Assembly (NCBI RefSeq): GCF_900114915.1
Contig: NZ_FOUS01000027.1
Coordinates: 1 to 52,764 of the forward strand
Source of the DNA: Bradyrhizobium sp. Rc3b
GTDB lineage: Bacteria; Pseudomonadota; Alphaproteobacteria; Rhizobiales; Xanthobacteraceae
Direction: 5' to 3'
Length of the DNA: 52,764 bases
How positions within the stretch are numbered: the first letter of the stretch is position 1; the number at the start of each line of letters is the position of its first letter. A program made the translations under genes and the position numbers. Below, piece by piece: positions 11,648 through 20,809 of this stretch. The notes beneath the pieces are model-generated. The model was given only the letters and a program-made list of their open reading frames with translations, did no database searches and was not told the origin of the DNA.

Positions 11648-12576
11648 CGCGCGACCTCGCCCGGGATTGCCGCCGCGCGAGCGGTGTGGCACTGAGCCAG
11701 TGCGGCGCGGACGGCGAGCTGGATCTGGCGGAAGACCACGAGCGGCAGGATCACCCCGGCTTGACGACCGCGGATGGAAAGAACGCGCCTGCGATCGGCA
11801 CACCGGGCGCCGGGCTCTTCTTGGAGCCACGGGAGGCGATGGCGATCTCGTCCTCCCGGGAAGAGCCGAGGTGGCGCGCGCCCCTGATCCTGCCGACCAG
11901 CATAACGGCGAGCAGCATGCCACCGAGAACCCCGACCGGCATCAGGTCGCCCACGGAAACCCGCGCACAAAGGCCGTGGACCGCCCCGGCGCCGAATGCC
12001 CCGTAGGCAACCAGCAGGATCGATCCGCGATCAATAAGGCTCAGTAGTTGAGGAGGGCGGTCAACCCAGCCGCGGATGAGGGGCCGCAGGGCGTGCCCGG
12101 CGGTGAACGGGCCAGCAGTTCGAACAGGATGATCCGCACCGGGCTCCAGGAGAGGCCGGCGCCGCGGGCGCTCATGTACAGACGACCAAGAGCGACGCAT
12201 TGAACAGGCCGAAGACGTAGGGAAGCGAGGCGCTGCAAACTGCCGCCGACACACTGCTGCGGGCGATGGGGCGAAGGCGATCGACGACGGCACGGGCGAC
12301 GGAAGCACGGTCAGGTACAGAAAACCGGCCGCCAGCCTTGGGCCGAGAACGGGTGCGGGCAGGCGCCCGATGGCCAATCCCACTAACCGCGGCACAGGAC
12401 AGCCTCGCCCCGTGCAGGAAGAACAGCAGGCCGATGCCGGTTTTCGAGGCCTAGCCGAGCATGTGTGCGGCCTCGCCGCGACTGGGGACCAGGAGCCGAA
12501 CACGAGAGGCGCCAGAATGCCGGCGGTGAGCGAGCCGCGCCTCCGGCGGCGGAGGGTGGTGACAAAGCGTGGTCAT
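11644..12576 (-). pseudogene. Bile acid:sodium symporter-like membrane protein (SBF/YfeH family), decayed
   Basis: The minus strand from the ATG at 12576, which overlaps the GAF gene stop as ATGA, can be pieced together as an SBF-like transporter: SRGEAAHMLG, then hydrophobic helices (LPSPVPSSIAF), a GHALRPLIRGWVDR segment, LLSLIDRGSILLVAYGAF, and the family signature EDEIAIASRGSKKSPAPGVPIAG. Several frame changes and internal stops interrupt it. The C-terminus ends at the TGA at 11644 that overlaps the glutamyltransferase start. The DNA here is visibly more GC-rich than the operons on either side, suggesting a different source. Confidence 0.65.
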
Positions 12577-13148
12577 GCGGCGAGCAGCAGTGGGGTCAGG
12601 AGATAGGCGAGCGGCTTGGTGACCGCGTCGTCGCCAGGGTGATACCGGCCGGGCTCGTGCAGAAGGTTCAGGGCGCCCAGGCAGCGTCCGTCGAACAGGA
12701 TCGGCGTATTGATCACCGAGCCCAGCCCGAGATCCGCCAGTTTCGCATGGTCATCGAAGGCCCATTCAAGGTCGGGGGGGTGGGTTCCGATGAACACCTC
12801 GCCCCGCACCAGCACATGCTCGGTCCAGGGCAGGCCGCGCTTCGACTTCCTGCCTCCGGCGGGATAGGCCTCGGCGTGGCTGCTGTAGAGGCGCTCGAGC
12901 TCCACGGTCGCAGCGTGCAGACGCATCACGGTCAGCAGCCGATGCCCCAATAGACATTGCGCGATCTCGTCGATGACCGGCAGAATCGCCGCTTTCGGGC
13001 CAGTCCTCGCCGCCTCCGTGACCCGCGCCAGGTCGTCGCCGCCGATCACAGGAGCATCACGCGCAAAAGGGCCTCGATTGGCGTGGGCGGCAGCGAGACC
13101 GTGTTCGGCTCGTGCATCATCTCCGCGATCACAAATTTTCTGCGCCAT
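12573..13148 (-). CDS. GAF-domain protein
   Basis: A 191-residue ORF whose C-terminal ~140 residues are a GAF domain: AQCLLGHRLLTVMRLH, YSSHAEAYPAGG, PWTEHVLVRGEVFIG, and the core segment LGLGSVINTPILFDGRCLGALNLLHE. GAF domains bind small molecules. The first ~35 residues (rich in Arg, Ala and Asp) do not look like the rest. The overlapping frame just upstream (MHEPNTVSLPPTPIEA, near 13080-13130) may be the true N-terminus, separated by a frameshift near 13065. It is first of a minus-strand trio joined by ATGA overlaps to the symporter and glutamyltransferase remnants, so it may be the least damaged piece of a dead operon. Confidence 0.55.
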   Translation of the reverse strand: MAQKICDRGDDARAEHGLAAAHANRGPFARDAPVIGGDDLARVTEAARTGPKAAILPVIDEIAQCLLGHRLLTVMRLHAATVELERLYSSHAEAYPAGGRKSKRGLPWTEHVLVRGEVFIGTHPPDLEWAFDDHAKLADLGLGSVINTPILFDGRCLGALNLLHEPGRYHPGDDAVTKPLAYLLTPLLLAA

Positions 13149-13343
13149 GCCTCAGTTTCCCTTTCCCGCATTCCTGACATCCCGCTCCACGGACGTCCAG
13201 CCCTGCCGGAGATCCATCGCTGATCCGCTGTCCACGGCTGGCTCGGGCATAGCAACCCGGGCGCAAGGCAAAATACATCTGGGCCGCACGGTTTTCGGGC
13301 GAAGTTCATCCATCAGCGCGGGATTGCAGCCGGGCCGCCACGC

Positions 13344-13661
13344 CTAGCGCTGGAAATGATCGACAGCGGGCGTTGCCACACCTGGACGAGCTGGGGCGCT
13401 GATTGGTCGGCGAGCGTCGAGAAGCTTAGCTCGACACGTTCCCACGCATTCGCGCACGGCCTGTCGGTTGAGCGGCTGGTGCTGCCCGTACTTCTCGAAC
13501 AGGATCAGCGCCAGCAGGCTCGGCCCGGCAAAGAGGACATGGAACGGCGCTGGCACATGAGTGATCTTGTTACAATGCCGGCAAGTCAACTTCTCACGCC
13601 CGTGTTGCATCAGCTTCCACTGCCGCGGATCTTCGCCGTCGCGCGTGACGTCGATGGCCAC
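13344..13661 (-). pseudogene. IS66-family transposase TnpC fragment
   Basis: The minus strand encodes HGREKLTCRHCNKITHVP and GPSLLALILFEKYGQHQPLNRQ, the zinc-ribbon and following helix of IS66-type TnpC. Downstream the frame is broken: further similarity appears in another frame, and neither the start nor the catalytic domain is present. Confidence 0.8.
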
Positions 13662-13991
13662 ACGAACTCGCCGCGTTCAGCACCCACCCGCGGGACTTAC
13701 TTTCGGCGGAAAGATGGCCTTCGGGTCTGCAACAATTAGCGGCCGAATGACAGTAGTAGCCCGCCGGCTTTTGCGGCCCCGGCCTAGAGGTGGCGACGAC
13801 CGGTAGCGACCCGGCTAGCCACTAGCCACACAGAGATCCGGCGTCATTGCGGCGAAGTCTGCACAATTTCTGCAAAAAGCTGCTTTAGTTCGCAGACGAC
13901 GGCCGACCCCGAAGGGGCAGACTGCAGCAAAACAAGAAAAGGCTCGACCCACAGGTTGGGGCTTTTTGACCCAATCGTCCAGAGAGAGGAA
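13662..13991. other. Intergenic leader region of the ABC transporter operon
   Basis: No gene. It must contain the promoter of the importer operon. GCACAATTTCTGCA near 13861 faintly resembles a -24/-12 element but lacks the GG. The ribosome binding site GAGAGGA precedes the ATG at 13992. Confidence 0.4.
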
Positions 13992-15587
13992 ATGTCAATG
14001 CTCAAATATATGGCGCGTCGTGCGAACGTGCGCCTTGCACGCTTCCTGGGCGCGGCGGCGCTGCTTGCGATTGCCTCTTCCGCGAACGCGGAAACGCTGA
14101 AATGGGCTCGCCGTTTGGACGTTCAAACGCTTGACCCCTATGCGTATAACGAGGGCACCACCTATACGTTTAATCAGCAGATCTATGAACCCCTCGTCTC
14201 ACGAGACGATAATGGCAAGCTCATCGGTGTGCTGGCGACAGAATGGCGCATGCTCCCCGACAACCCTGACATATGGGAGTTCAAACTTCGCCAGAACGTC
14301 ACCTTCCACGACGGGACTCCTTTCACGGCAAAAGACGTTGTATTTTCGATCCGACGAGCGATGGCGCCGACGTCGAACGTGCGGACATACGTAAATGCGA
14401 TCGAGTCCGTCGTGGCAAAGGATGCCGATACCGTGCAGATCAAGACCAAGGGTCCTAGCCTCCTGATGGCCGAGAATCTGACAGCCGTCTTGATAATGAA
14501 CGAAGCTTGGGCCGAGAAGAACGATTCCGCGGCCCCGCAGGACTATATGGCGAAGAAGGAAAACTATGCGGCGCGCCATGAAAACGGCACAGGCGCATAC
14601 CGGCTCGTCAGCCGCGAGTCCGATCGCCGGACAGAACTGGTAGCATATGATAAGTACTGGGGTATCGGTCAATTCCCGCTGAGCATCGATCGAATTATCT
14701 ATACCCCTATCCAGTCGGACGCGACACGCGTATCCGCTTTGATCAGCGGCCAAGTCAATTTTCTGCAAGACGTTCCTCCCCAGGATGTTTCGCGCCTCGA
14801 ACAGAACCCCGATCTGCGAGTAGTTAAGGGCCCTGAATCCCGTACCGTTTTTCTTGGCGTCAACATGGGGGAGGACAAACTTATAAGCGGAAACGCGAAG
14901 GGAAATCCGTTCGCGGATAAGCGGGTCCGTCAAGCCATGAATATGTCTATTGATCGTCAAGCTATCCAGACGACGATCATGCGGGGTCAGTCCATCCCAC
15001 TTGGGACGATCCTTTCGCCATTTGCCAGCGGCTTTACTCAAGAAATGGGAAGAGTGCCAAAGTACGATGTCGCAAAAGCGCGGCAACTCATGATGGAAGC
15101 GGGCTACGGCGATGGTTTTTCTGTAACCCTTAATTGCACCAACGATGGCATGGTGAGCGATGAGCGCATTTGTGAGGCGCTAGTGGCGATGCTGGCGAAG
15201 ATTGGCATAACTGTAAACCTGGACGTTCAGCCCTCCGCCGCAGTCTGGCCGCTCGTTCTTCACCGGAAGACCGACTTCTACCTTATGACTTGGGGGGGGG
15301 TTAATTCTCAAATTCTTTTTGAAAACCTTGTGCGCTCTCGGGGCACTTGGGCCGGGGTTGAATTCAAGAACCCAGAGATCGACGCGAAAATTGATTCGCT
15401 TAGCTCGGAGGCCAGCATTGAAAAGTACAATGCCACCGTCGCTGAAATCTGGAAGGTCGTCCAGGACGAATGTTTCTACCTTCCGATTCACGCGCAAATG
15501 TTAGCGCGTGCAATGCAGAACAAGATTCACGTCACATCACACGTCGGCAACATGATCTACGTAAAGAACGTCAAGGTAGTTAAATGA
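13992..15587 (+). CDS. ABC transporter substrate-binding protein, peptide/opine family 5 (DppA/OppA-like)
   Basis: A 531-residue periplasmic solute-binding protein of family 5. The N-terminus has a basic stretch, a hydrophobic core (FLGAAALLAIASS) and an ANA cleavage site before ETLKW, so it should be secreted. The mature part has the family hallmarks: LDPYAYNEGTTYTFNQQIYEPL, LATEWRML, FKLRQNVTFHDGTPFTAKDVVFSI, GTGAYRLV, and RVRQAMNMSIDRQAI. I chose the ATG at 13992 because AGAGAGGA lies just upstream; the 5' extension to 13956 has no signal character. The stop overlaps the next gene by four bases. The ligand cannot be read from sequence; peptides, opines and glycine-betaine-like compounds are all known for this family. 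A run of nine G at 15292-15300 lies within the coding sequence. Confidence 0.93.
   Translation: MSMLKYMARRANVRLARFLGAAALLAIASSANAETLKWARRLDVQTLDPYAYNEGTTYTFNQQIYEPLVSRDDNGKLIGVLATEWRMLPDNPDIWEFKLRQNVTFHDGTPFTAKDVVFSIRRAMAPTSNVRTYVNAIESVVAKDADTVQIKTKGPSLLMAENLTAVLIMNEAWAEKNDSAAPQDYMAKKENYAARHENGTGAYRLVSRESDRRTELVAYDKYWGIGQFPLSIDRIIYTPIQSDATRVSALISGQVNFLQDVPPQDVSRLEQNPDLRVVKGPESRTVFLGVNMGEDKLISGNAKGNPFADKRVRQAMNMSIDRQAIQTTIMRGQSIPLGTILSPFASGFTQEMGRVPKYDVAKARQLMMEAGYGDGFSVTLNCTNDGMVSDERICEALVAMLAKIGITVNLDVQPSAAVWPLVLHRKTDFYLMTWGGVNSQILFENLVRSRGTWAGVEFKNPEIDAKIDSLSSEASIEKYNATVAEIWKVVQDECFYLPIHAQMLARAMQNKIHVTSHVGNMIYVKNVKVVK
15292..15300 (+). repeat. G9 homopolymer inside the binding-protein gene
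   Basis: Nine consecutive G within codons for Trp-Gly-Gly-Val (about residues 434-437). Slippage here would truncate the protein. The frame is intact in this sequence. Confidence 0.85.
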
Positions 15588-16561
15588 CTGGCTTCTTCCT
15601 GCGCAGACTGGCGTCTGTTTTTCCGGTGATGCTGGTAACGGCCTTCCTGTCCTTCGCCGCCTTTCATTTTATCGGTGATCCGCTGCAGAACATGCTGGGG
15701 CAGGAGGCCAGCGCGCAGGACCGCGCACGCTTGGCGGCCGAACTGGGTTTCGACCGCCCCTTTTACATCCAATTCCTCAAGTTCGTCGGCTTTGCACTTC
15801 AGGGTGATTTTGGCATTTCTACTCGCGTGGGACGGCCGGTATTGGATCTAATCCTTGAACGGCTGCCTGCGACACTCGAGCTAGCGCTACTGTCGTTTTT
15901 CTTCGCGATGTCGGCAGGCATCGCGCTGGGGGTGATGACTGCGTTGCGTCCGAGCTCCGCACTGTCTCGGGTGAGCATGACCGGCTCGCTGATTGCGGTA
16001 TCGTTACCTAACTTTCTGATCGGCATCGGCCTGATCTATGTCTTTTCGATTAAACTTGGGTGGCTGCCGTCATTCGGGCGTGGCGACACAGTAAAGATCG
16101 GCTGGTGGACAACTGGATTACTGACCAAAAGCGGTTGGAAGGCCATTCTCCTGCCGGCAATTTCACTGGCGGCTTACCAGCTTACGCTGATCTTGCGACT
16201 GGTTCGCGCTGAAATGCTTGAAGTCATGCACTCCGACTACATTCGGTTCGCGAGAGCGCGGGGCTTACCTAAGCGGCTCATCTATTTCTCGTATGCATTG
16301 AAGAACACCATGGTCCCGGTGGTCACGGTTGCAGGCCTGCAGTTAGGATCGATTATCGCATTCGCCGTAGTAACGGAGACGGTGTTCCAGTGGCCCGGCG
16401 TCGGGCTGCTCTTCATTAATTCGATTCGATATTCAGATGTGCCGATCATGGCAACATACCTTCTCATTGTGTCGTTTATTTTTGTTGCCATCAATATGGT
16501 GGTGGATTGCATCTACTACCTCTTAGACCCTCGTTTGCGCGCAGTAGGGGGCATCAAATGA
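15584..16561 (+). CDS. ABC transporter permease (DppB-like)
   Basis: A 325-residue inner-membrane permease. It begins with a hydrophobic segment (LASVFPVMLVTAFLSFAAFHFI), carries the family periplasmic segment GDPLQNMLG, several further membrane spans, and the EAA-type coupling loop YIRFARARGLPKRLIYFSYAL that contacts the ATPase. The ATG at 15584 overlaps the stop of the binding protein (ATGA), and the stop overlaps the next permease in the same way, so the operon is translationally coupled. The length is normal for DppB. Confidence 0.93.
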   Translation: MTGFFLRRLASVFPVMLVTAFLSFAAFHFIGDPLQNMLGQEASAQDRARLAAELGFDRPFYIQFLKFVGFALQGDFGISTRVGRPVLDLILERLPATLELALLSFFFAMSAGIALGVMTALRPSSALSRVSMTGSLIAVSLPNFLIGIGLIYVFSIKLGWLPSFGRGDTVKIGWWTTGLLTKSGWKAILLPAISLAAYQLTLILRLVRAEMLEVMHSDYIRFARARGLPKRLIYFSYALKNTMVPVVTVAGLQLGSIIAFAVVTETVFQWPGVGLLFINSIRYSDVPIMATYLLIVSFIFVAINMVVDCIYYLLDPRLRAVGGIK

Positions 16562-17484
16562 AGAGATTGACCAGAAAGTTTGCGGCGCTGTTCGGTTCAG
16601 ATATCGGCCACTCTTACTTGCGCTCTCCCGGGGCACTTTTCTCGACCATGGTCCTGCTGATCCTCATTGCTGCCGCCTTGGGCGCCCCTCTGCTGGCTCC
16701 CCAGAACATTCTCGACCCGCGCACGCTCGACCTCTTATCGGCAAACACACCCCCGTGGAGCGCAAACGCTCTTACCGGACATTTTTACAGTTTTGGCACA
16801 GACGACCAGGGTCGCGATGTTCTCTCAGCGACTCTTTACGGAACGCGAGTTTCCCTTCTGGTGGCCCTTGTCGCTGTCCTGTTGTCCATGTCGATCGGCG
16901 TCACACTAGGTCTGATATCAGGGTATTTCGGCGGGCGTACCGACGCGGCAATCATGCGTATTGCAGACGTTCAGTTGTCTATCCCTGCGATCTTCATTGC
17001 TCTGTTGATTTCGGGCTTGTCTCGCACTCTTTTGGCTCCCGGAGTTCGCGATACGCTCGCGATCTACATGGTCATTTTGGCCATTGGAATTTCCGGATGG
17101 GTCACCTACGCACGCACGGTGCGCGGCGCCGTCATGGTGGAAAAGCAGCGCGAATATGTCCAGGCAGCGCTAATGATCGGGCTGCCCACGCGCACGATGC
17201 TTCTGCGGCACATCCTTCCCAACGTGCGCCGTCCCATTCTCGTTATCGCAACAATCTCGCTTGCGCTTTCCATCATTACAGAAGCCACCTTGTCCTACCT
17301 CGGCGCGGGTCTGCCTCCCACCCAGCCCTCTCTGGGAACGTTGATACGCAGCGGTCAGGACTTTCTGTTCGCTGGGGAGTGGTGGATTCTATTTTTTCCT
17401 GCCGCAACACTCCTGACGCTTGCGCTCGCAATCAACGTTCTAGGGGACTGGTTGAGGGATGTGCTGAACCCGAGGGGCCTTTGA
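16558..17484 (+). CDS. ABC transporter permease (DppC-like)
   Basis: A 308-residue second permease. After a short cytoplasmic N-terminus comes a first membrane span (STMVLLILIAAALGAPLLAP), then the DppC motif FGTDDQGRDVLSATLYGTRVS, further spans, and the EAA loop EYVQAALMIGLPTRTMLLRHIL. The C-terminus ends with LGDWLRDVLNPRG, typical of the family. The ATG at 16558 overlaps the upstream stop. It would form the membrane channel with the DppB-like subunit. Confidence 0.93.
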   Translation: MKRLTRKFAALFGSDIGHSYLRSPGALFSTMVLLILIAAALGAPLLAPQNILDPRTLDLLSANTPPWSANALTGHFYSFGTDDQGRDVLSATLYGTRVSLLVALVAVLLSMSIGVTLGLISGYFGGRTDAAIMRIADVQLSIPAIFIALLISGLSRTLLAPGVRDTLAIYMVILAIGISGWVTYARTVRGAVMVEKQREYVQAALMIGLPTRTMLLRHILPNVRRPILVIATISLALSIITEATLSYLGAGLPPTQPSLGTLIRSGQDFLFAGEWWILFFPAATLLTLALAINVLGDWLRDVLNPRGL

Positions 17485-17486
17485 AC

Positions 17487-19205
17487 ATGACATCCGGCCG
17501 CCCCCCCGTTCTTTCAATTCGCGGGCTCTGCGTTGACTTTCCTAGCCGTCATGGCACGCTTCGTGCTGTCCGCGATGTCAGCCTCGAGATAGCACCTGGC
17601 GAAATTCTTGGGATTGTCGGCGAGTCCGGCGCAGGCAAATCAACCGTAGGGGCGGCGATCACGGGCTTGCTCCAGGCTCCAGGACAAATTAGCGCGGGCG
17701 AGGTTCGGCTTTCCGGCGACATCATCGATACGCGAGACGCCAACGCTATGCAGGCGTTGCGCGGGAGACGCATCTCGACCATTTTCCAGGATCCGTTGAC
17801 CAGCCTCAATCCACTCTTCACGATTGAGAGGCAACTGGTTGATACGATCCGGGCTCATCGGGCTTTGTCACGGGCTGAGGCGCGAGTCGAGGCGGTGCGT
17901 CAGTTGGAGGCCGTCGGCATCCCTGAGCCTGCCCAACGAATGACGAACTGGCCGCATGAATTTTCAGGCGGCATGCGACAGCGCGCGGTCATCGCGCTCG
18001 CGCTCTGCTCGCAACCCGAACTAATCATTGCGGACGAGCCGACGACTGCACTCGATGTAACCGTCCAAGCACAAATTTTGAAATTAATTCAGAACTTGGC
18101 TCGTGAACGTCGGGTAGCGGTGATGCTTATCACCCACAACATGGGAGTGATTTCCCAAATCACCGACCGTGTCGCGGTAATGAAATCAGGGGAAGTCGTT
18201 GAGCTAGGAAAGACGTCGACAGTACTAAGTCGTCCATGTCACGAATACAGCCAAGCGTTGCTATCGGTCGTTCCGCGTGGTGACGTGAAGCTTAGTCGTT
18301 TTCCGGTCGCTGGGTCCGCTAGGAATATCGATGCCGCCATGAAGTGGTTGCTGGAATCTAACTCGCAGCACGGCTCTGGAGGCGCTGATGCACTTGTGGA
18401 GCTGCGCCGAGTCAATCGGGTTTTTGGAGTTCCGCGGCTGTTTGGAAGTGTGACGCACGGGGCATTCAAAGCGTTGGACAATGTGAGCCTATGCATCCGC
18501 CGCGGAGAGGTGATGGGGCTTGTCGGCGAATCCGGGTCCGGGAAAAGCACGATCGCCAAGATTGTCGCTGGCCTGAACCCTCCGAGTACCGGTGAGCTGC
18601 TTTTCAATGGGGAGGATGTGTACGCCGCGAGGTTCGAGGTGCGCCAACATATCCGCCGCCAGACCCAGATGGTGTTCCAAGACCCATACTCGTCGCTAAA
18701 TTCGCATATGCGGGTGGCAGACATAATCATGGAGCCAATGATTCACTTTGGACTCGAAAAGAATAGGCAACTGGCAGAACCATTAATGTTGGAACTCCTG
18801 AACGCTGTCGGGTTAGAAGCAAGCGCGGCCCGCCGATATCCGCATGCGTTTTCGGGCGGCCAACGGCAACGCATTTCAATCGCCCGTGCCTTGGCTAGCC
18901 GTCCGAGCTTTCTGATTTGTGATGAACCGACGTCGGCATTGGACGTCTCAATTCAGGCTCAAATTTTGAATCTTCTGAAGGACCTACAAGAAAAGCTATC
19001 GCTGACCATGCTGTTTATCAGTCACGATCTGCCTGTGGTTCGTCAAATGTGCGACAGAGTCACGGTGCTGCAAAAGGGTCAAGTCTGTGAGATTGGGGAG
19101 GCGGATGATGTGTTTAATCATCCGCGACATCGTTACACCGAGACGCTCCTTTCGATGATACCGAGCATGCATCGTCCGGTCGAGCTCATCCAGGCGACTT
19201 CCTAA
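17487..19205 (+). CDS. Fused double ATPase of a peptide-type ABC importer (DppD-DppF fusion)
   Basis: A 572-residue protein with two complete ABC domains in tandem. The first has Walker A GESGAGKST at residues 45-53, signature FSGGMRQR, and Walker B ending in Asp183-Glu184. The second has Walker A GESGSGKST at 347-355, signature FSGGQRQR, and Walker B with Asp479-Glu480. Both have all catalytic residues, so both sites should hydrolyse ATP. In many systems these are two polypeptides (DppD and DppF); the fused form occurs in GsiA-like and several rhizobial importers. The start at 17487 is two bases after the permease stop. The C-terminal tail matches the oligopeptide-transporter C-terminal region. 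It completes a four-gene importer. Confidence 0.94.
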   Translation: MTSGRPPVLSIRGLCVDFPSRHGTLRAVRDVSLEIAPGEILGIVGESGAGKSTVGAAITGLLQAPGQISAGEVRLSGDIIDTRDANAMQALRGRRISTIFQDPLTSLNPLFTIERQLVDTIRAHRALSRAEARVEAVRQLEAVGIPEPAQRMTNWPHEFSGGMRQRAVIALALCSQPELIIADEPTTALDVTVQAQILKLIQNLARERRVAVMLITHNMGVISQITDRVAVMKSGEVVELGKTSTVLSRPCHEYSQALLSVVPRGDVKLSRFPVAGSARNIDAAMKWLLESNSQHGSGGADALVELRRVNRVFGVPRLFGSVTHGAFKALDNVSLCIRRGEVMGLVGESGSGKSTIAKIVAGLNPPSTGELLFNGEDVYAARFEVRQHIRRQTQMVFQDPYSSLNSHMRVADIIMEPMIHFGLEKNRQLAEPLMLELLNAVGLEASAARRYPHAFSGGQRQRISIARALASRPSFLICDEPTSALDVSIQAQILNLLKDLQEKLSLTMLFISHDLPVVRQMCDRVTVLQKGQVCEIGEADDVFNHPRHRYTETLLSMIPSMHRPVELIQATS

Positions 19206-19419
19206 GGAGCGTATCGATCGAGCTGGCTCGTGATGCTTAACGACCTAACACCATATTCGTAGGCTCCTGCAGCCTCTCTCAAGTTGCTGCGCTGATGGAA
19301 GCAGCAAAATCTTGCGCAGAGACAATCAATCCTCCTAGTCCAACCCAATCCCAAGTCCATCGCGCACCGGGTTCCCCCTAGAAGTACAACCCTCTCAAAC
19401 TGACCCGGAGATCTAAGCT

Positions 19420-20730
19420 ATGCCCCCAAAACTTCCACGCACCGCTATCGACATTTTTCGCGCGAGTCCCGAAGTTTTGGAGACTATTCGGAAGGCTAAG
19501 CTATTCGGCTGGTGGGATTATCCGCTTGAGGGTGCCGCCACGGACAAGCCAGAAATGAATGACGTCGATCGGGCGTACTGGTTTTACAAGTGCGCTAACC
19601 CCATTACGCGAACTTCAAAGGAGGTGTCTGACGCGCTCTTTTTGAATGATAGTTCGATCATCAAACTGCCTGATCGGTTCGAAAAGAGCAGCTCAGTGAC
19701 CATGAGCGCGGTTGGAGACTTGATCCAGGCCAACGGACTAGAACACTCCAAGGACCTACTCTTCGACGGCGTTGAAGATGTTGTTTTTGGGAAAGACATA
19801 TCGTTCGGAAACTATGAGTCTCCTGTGGCAGAAGAAGCTGTCGTCAGGGATGCCATGGGGGATGGTCGTTCAGCCACGACGTGTTGCTCGCCCGCCCAAT
19901 ATTCGGCGCTGACGCAGCATCTGGGGAGGCACTTTTCAGTGCTCAACTTGGCGAACAATCACTCACTTGACTTGGGCGTTAAAGCGCTCCAGGTCACCCA
20001 AGATCTCTGCTCGCAGAACGGAATTCTAGATATTGGCGCACCGCGACGTGCCGAAGAGTATGGCAAAGGTCGGCTTCTTACCAAACAAGGCATCAAGATC
20101 GGGTTTGTGTCGGCCACTTTTGGTCTTAATGCCCATCAACTGCCGGACGGTCATGGCCATCGAGTCCATGTTTCAAGGCTCGTCTCGAAACACGTGCCAG
20201 CTGACTTGGAGCTTCTTAAAGCACAGATCAGAGATTGCAAGGAGCAGGGCAGTGACTTCATCGTGGCGTCCGTCCATTGGGGTTTCGAGCATGAATTTTT
20301 TCCTAGACTCTCACAAATTGAGGCCGCCCATGCGTTGGTTGAGGAGGGTGTCGATCTACTGCTTGGACATCACCCGCACGTGGTTCAGCCGGTCGAATAT
20401 TACAGAACACAAAGGGATCCGTACCGTGTGGCCACCATTGCGTACTCCTTGGGAAGCTTGACTTGGGACTGGTGTACGGCACCACATCTCATTCTGAGCC
20501 TAATTTTGGATATCGAGTTGGCCAAAGGCCAGATAGATGGCGCAAATCGTACTTACATCGCGAAATGTGAGATAGTCCCTGTCTTCCGAAGCATCTTTTA
20601 CCGTGGTGACAAGAAACTGATGCGCATCGAAAAACTACGACAGCACATCGCCGCCGAGAGCAACGGCGTAGGCGGCTTGAAGGAAATGGAGCACTACGTC
20701 AATCTGATCTCCGGCCAAGCTGGATCCTGA
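19420..20730 (+). CDS. CapA-family (poly-gamma-glutamate synthesis type) metallophosphoesterase-like protein
   Basis: A 436-residue CapA/PgsA-family protein without a signal peptide or membrane anchor, so probably cytoplasmic, unlike the anchored PgsA of Bacillus. The calcineurin-like metal-site blocks are all present in order: SAVGDLIQAN, FGNYESPVA, NLANNHSLDLG, ASVHWGFEHEFFP and LLGHHPHVVQPVEYY. Residues 1-90 form an extension without a recognised domain. GGAG lies upstream of the ATG at 19420. It sits on the same strand 214 bases after the importer operon and may be co-transcribed. CapA relatives outside capsule loci are poorly understood; a phosphoesterase or gamma-glutamyl-related role is only a suggestion from the family. 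Confidence 0.85.
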   Translation: MPPKLPRTAIDIFRASPEVLETIRKAKLFGWWDYPLEGAATDKPEMNDVDRAYWFYKCANPITRTSKEVSDALFLNDSSIIKLPDRFEKSSSVTMSAVGDLIQANGLEHSKDLLFDGVEDVVFGKDISFGNYESPVAEEAVVRDAMGDGRSATTCCSPAQYSALTQHLGRHFSVLNLANNHSLDLGVKALQVTQDLCSQNGILDIGAPRRAEEYGKGRLLTKQGIKIGFVSATFGLNAHQLPDGHGHRVHVSRLVSKHVPADLELLKAQIRDCKEQGSDFIVASVHWGFEHEFFPRLSQIEAAHALVEEGVDLLLGHHPHVVQPVEYYRTQRDPYRVATIAYSLGSLTWDWCTAPHLILSLILDIELAKGQIDGANRTYIAKCEIVPVFRSIFYRGDKKLMRIEKLRQHIAAESNGVGGLKEMEHYVNLISGQAGS

Positions 20731-20777
20731 CTGCCACAGTCTCGATTGACCCACATTCAGTGTTCGTATGACCTGAT

Positions 20778-20809
20778 CGCGGAGCCGGCTGCACGCTCGC
20801 GGCTCCGCG
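20778..20809 (+). terminator. Hairpin downstream of the CapA-like gene
   Basis: A perfect 10-bp stem, CGCGGAGCCG with CGGCTCCGCG, and a 12-base loop, about 48 bases past the stop codon. No U-run follows, so it may be a weak terminator or an mRNA-stabilising structure. Confidence 0.45.

Noticed and set aside
13855..13880. Possible sigma-54 promoter before the importer operon
   Set aside because: The conserved -24 GG is missing and no TGT-N10-ACA lies upstream at a suitable distance.
16755..17486. In-frame upstream extension of the fused ATPase ORF to 16755
   Set aside because: It overlaps the permease gene in another frame and is not ATPase-like; the start at 17487 fits the family.
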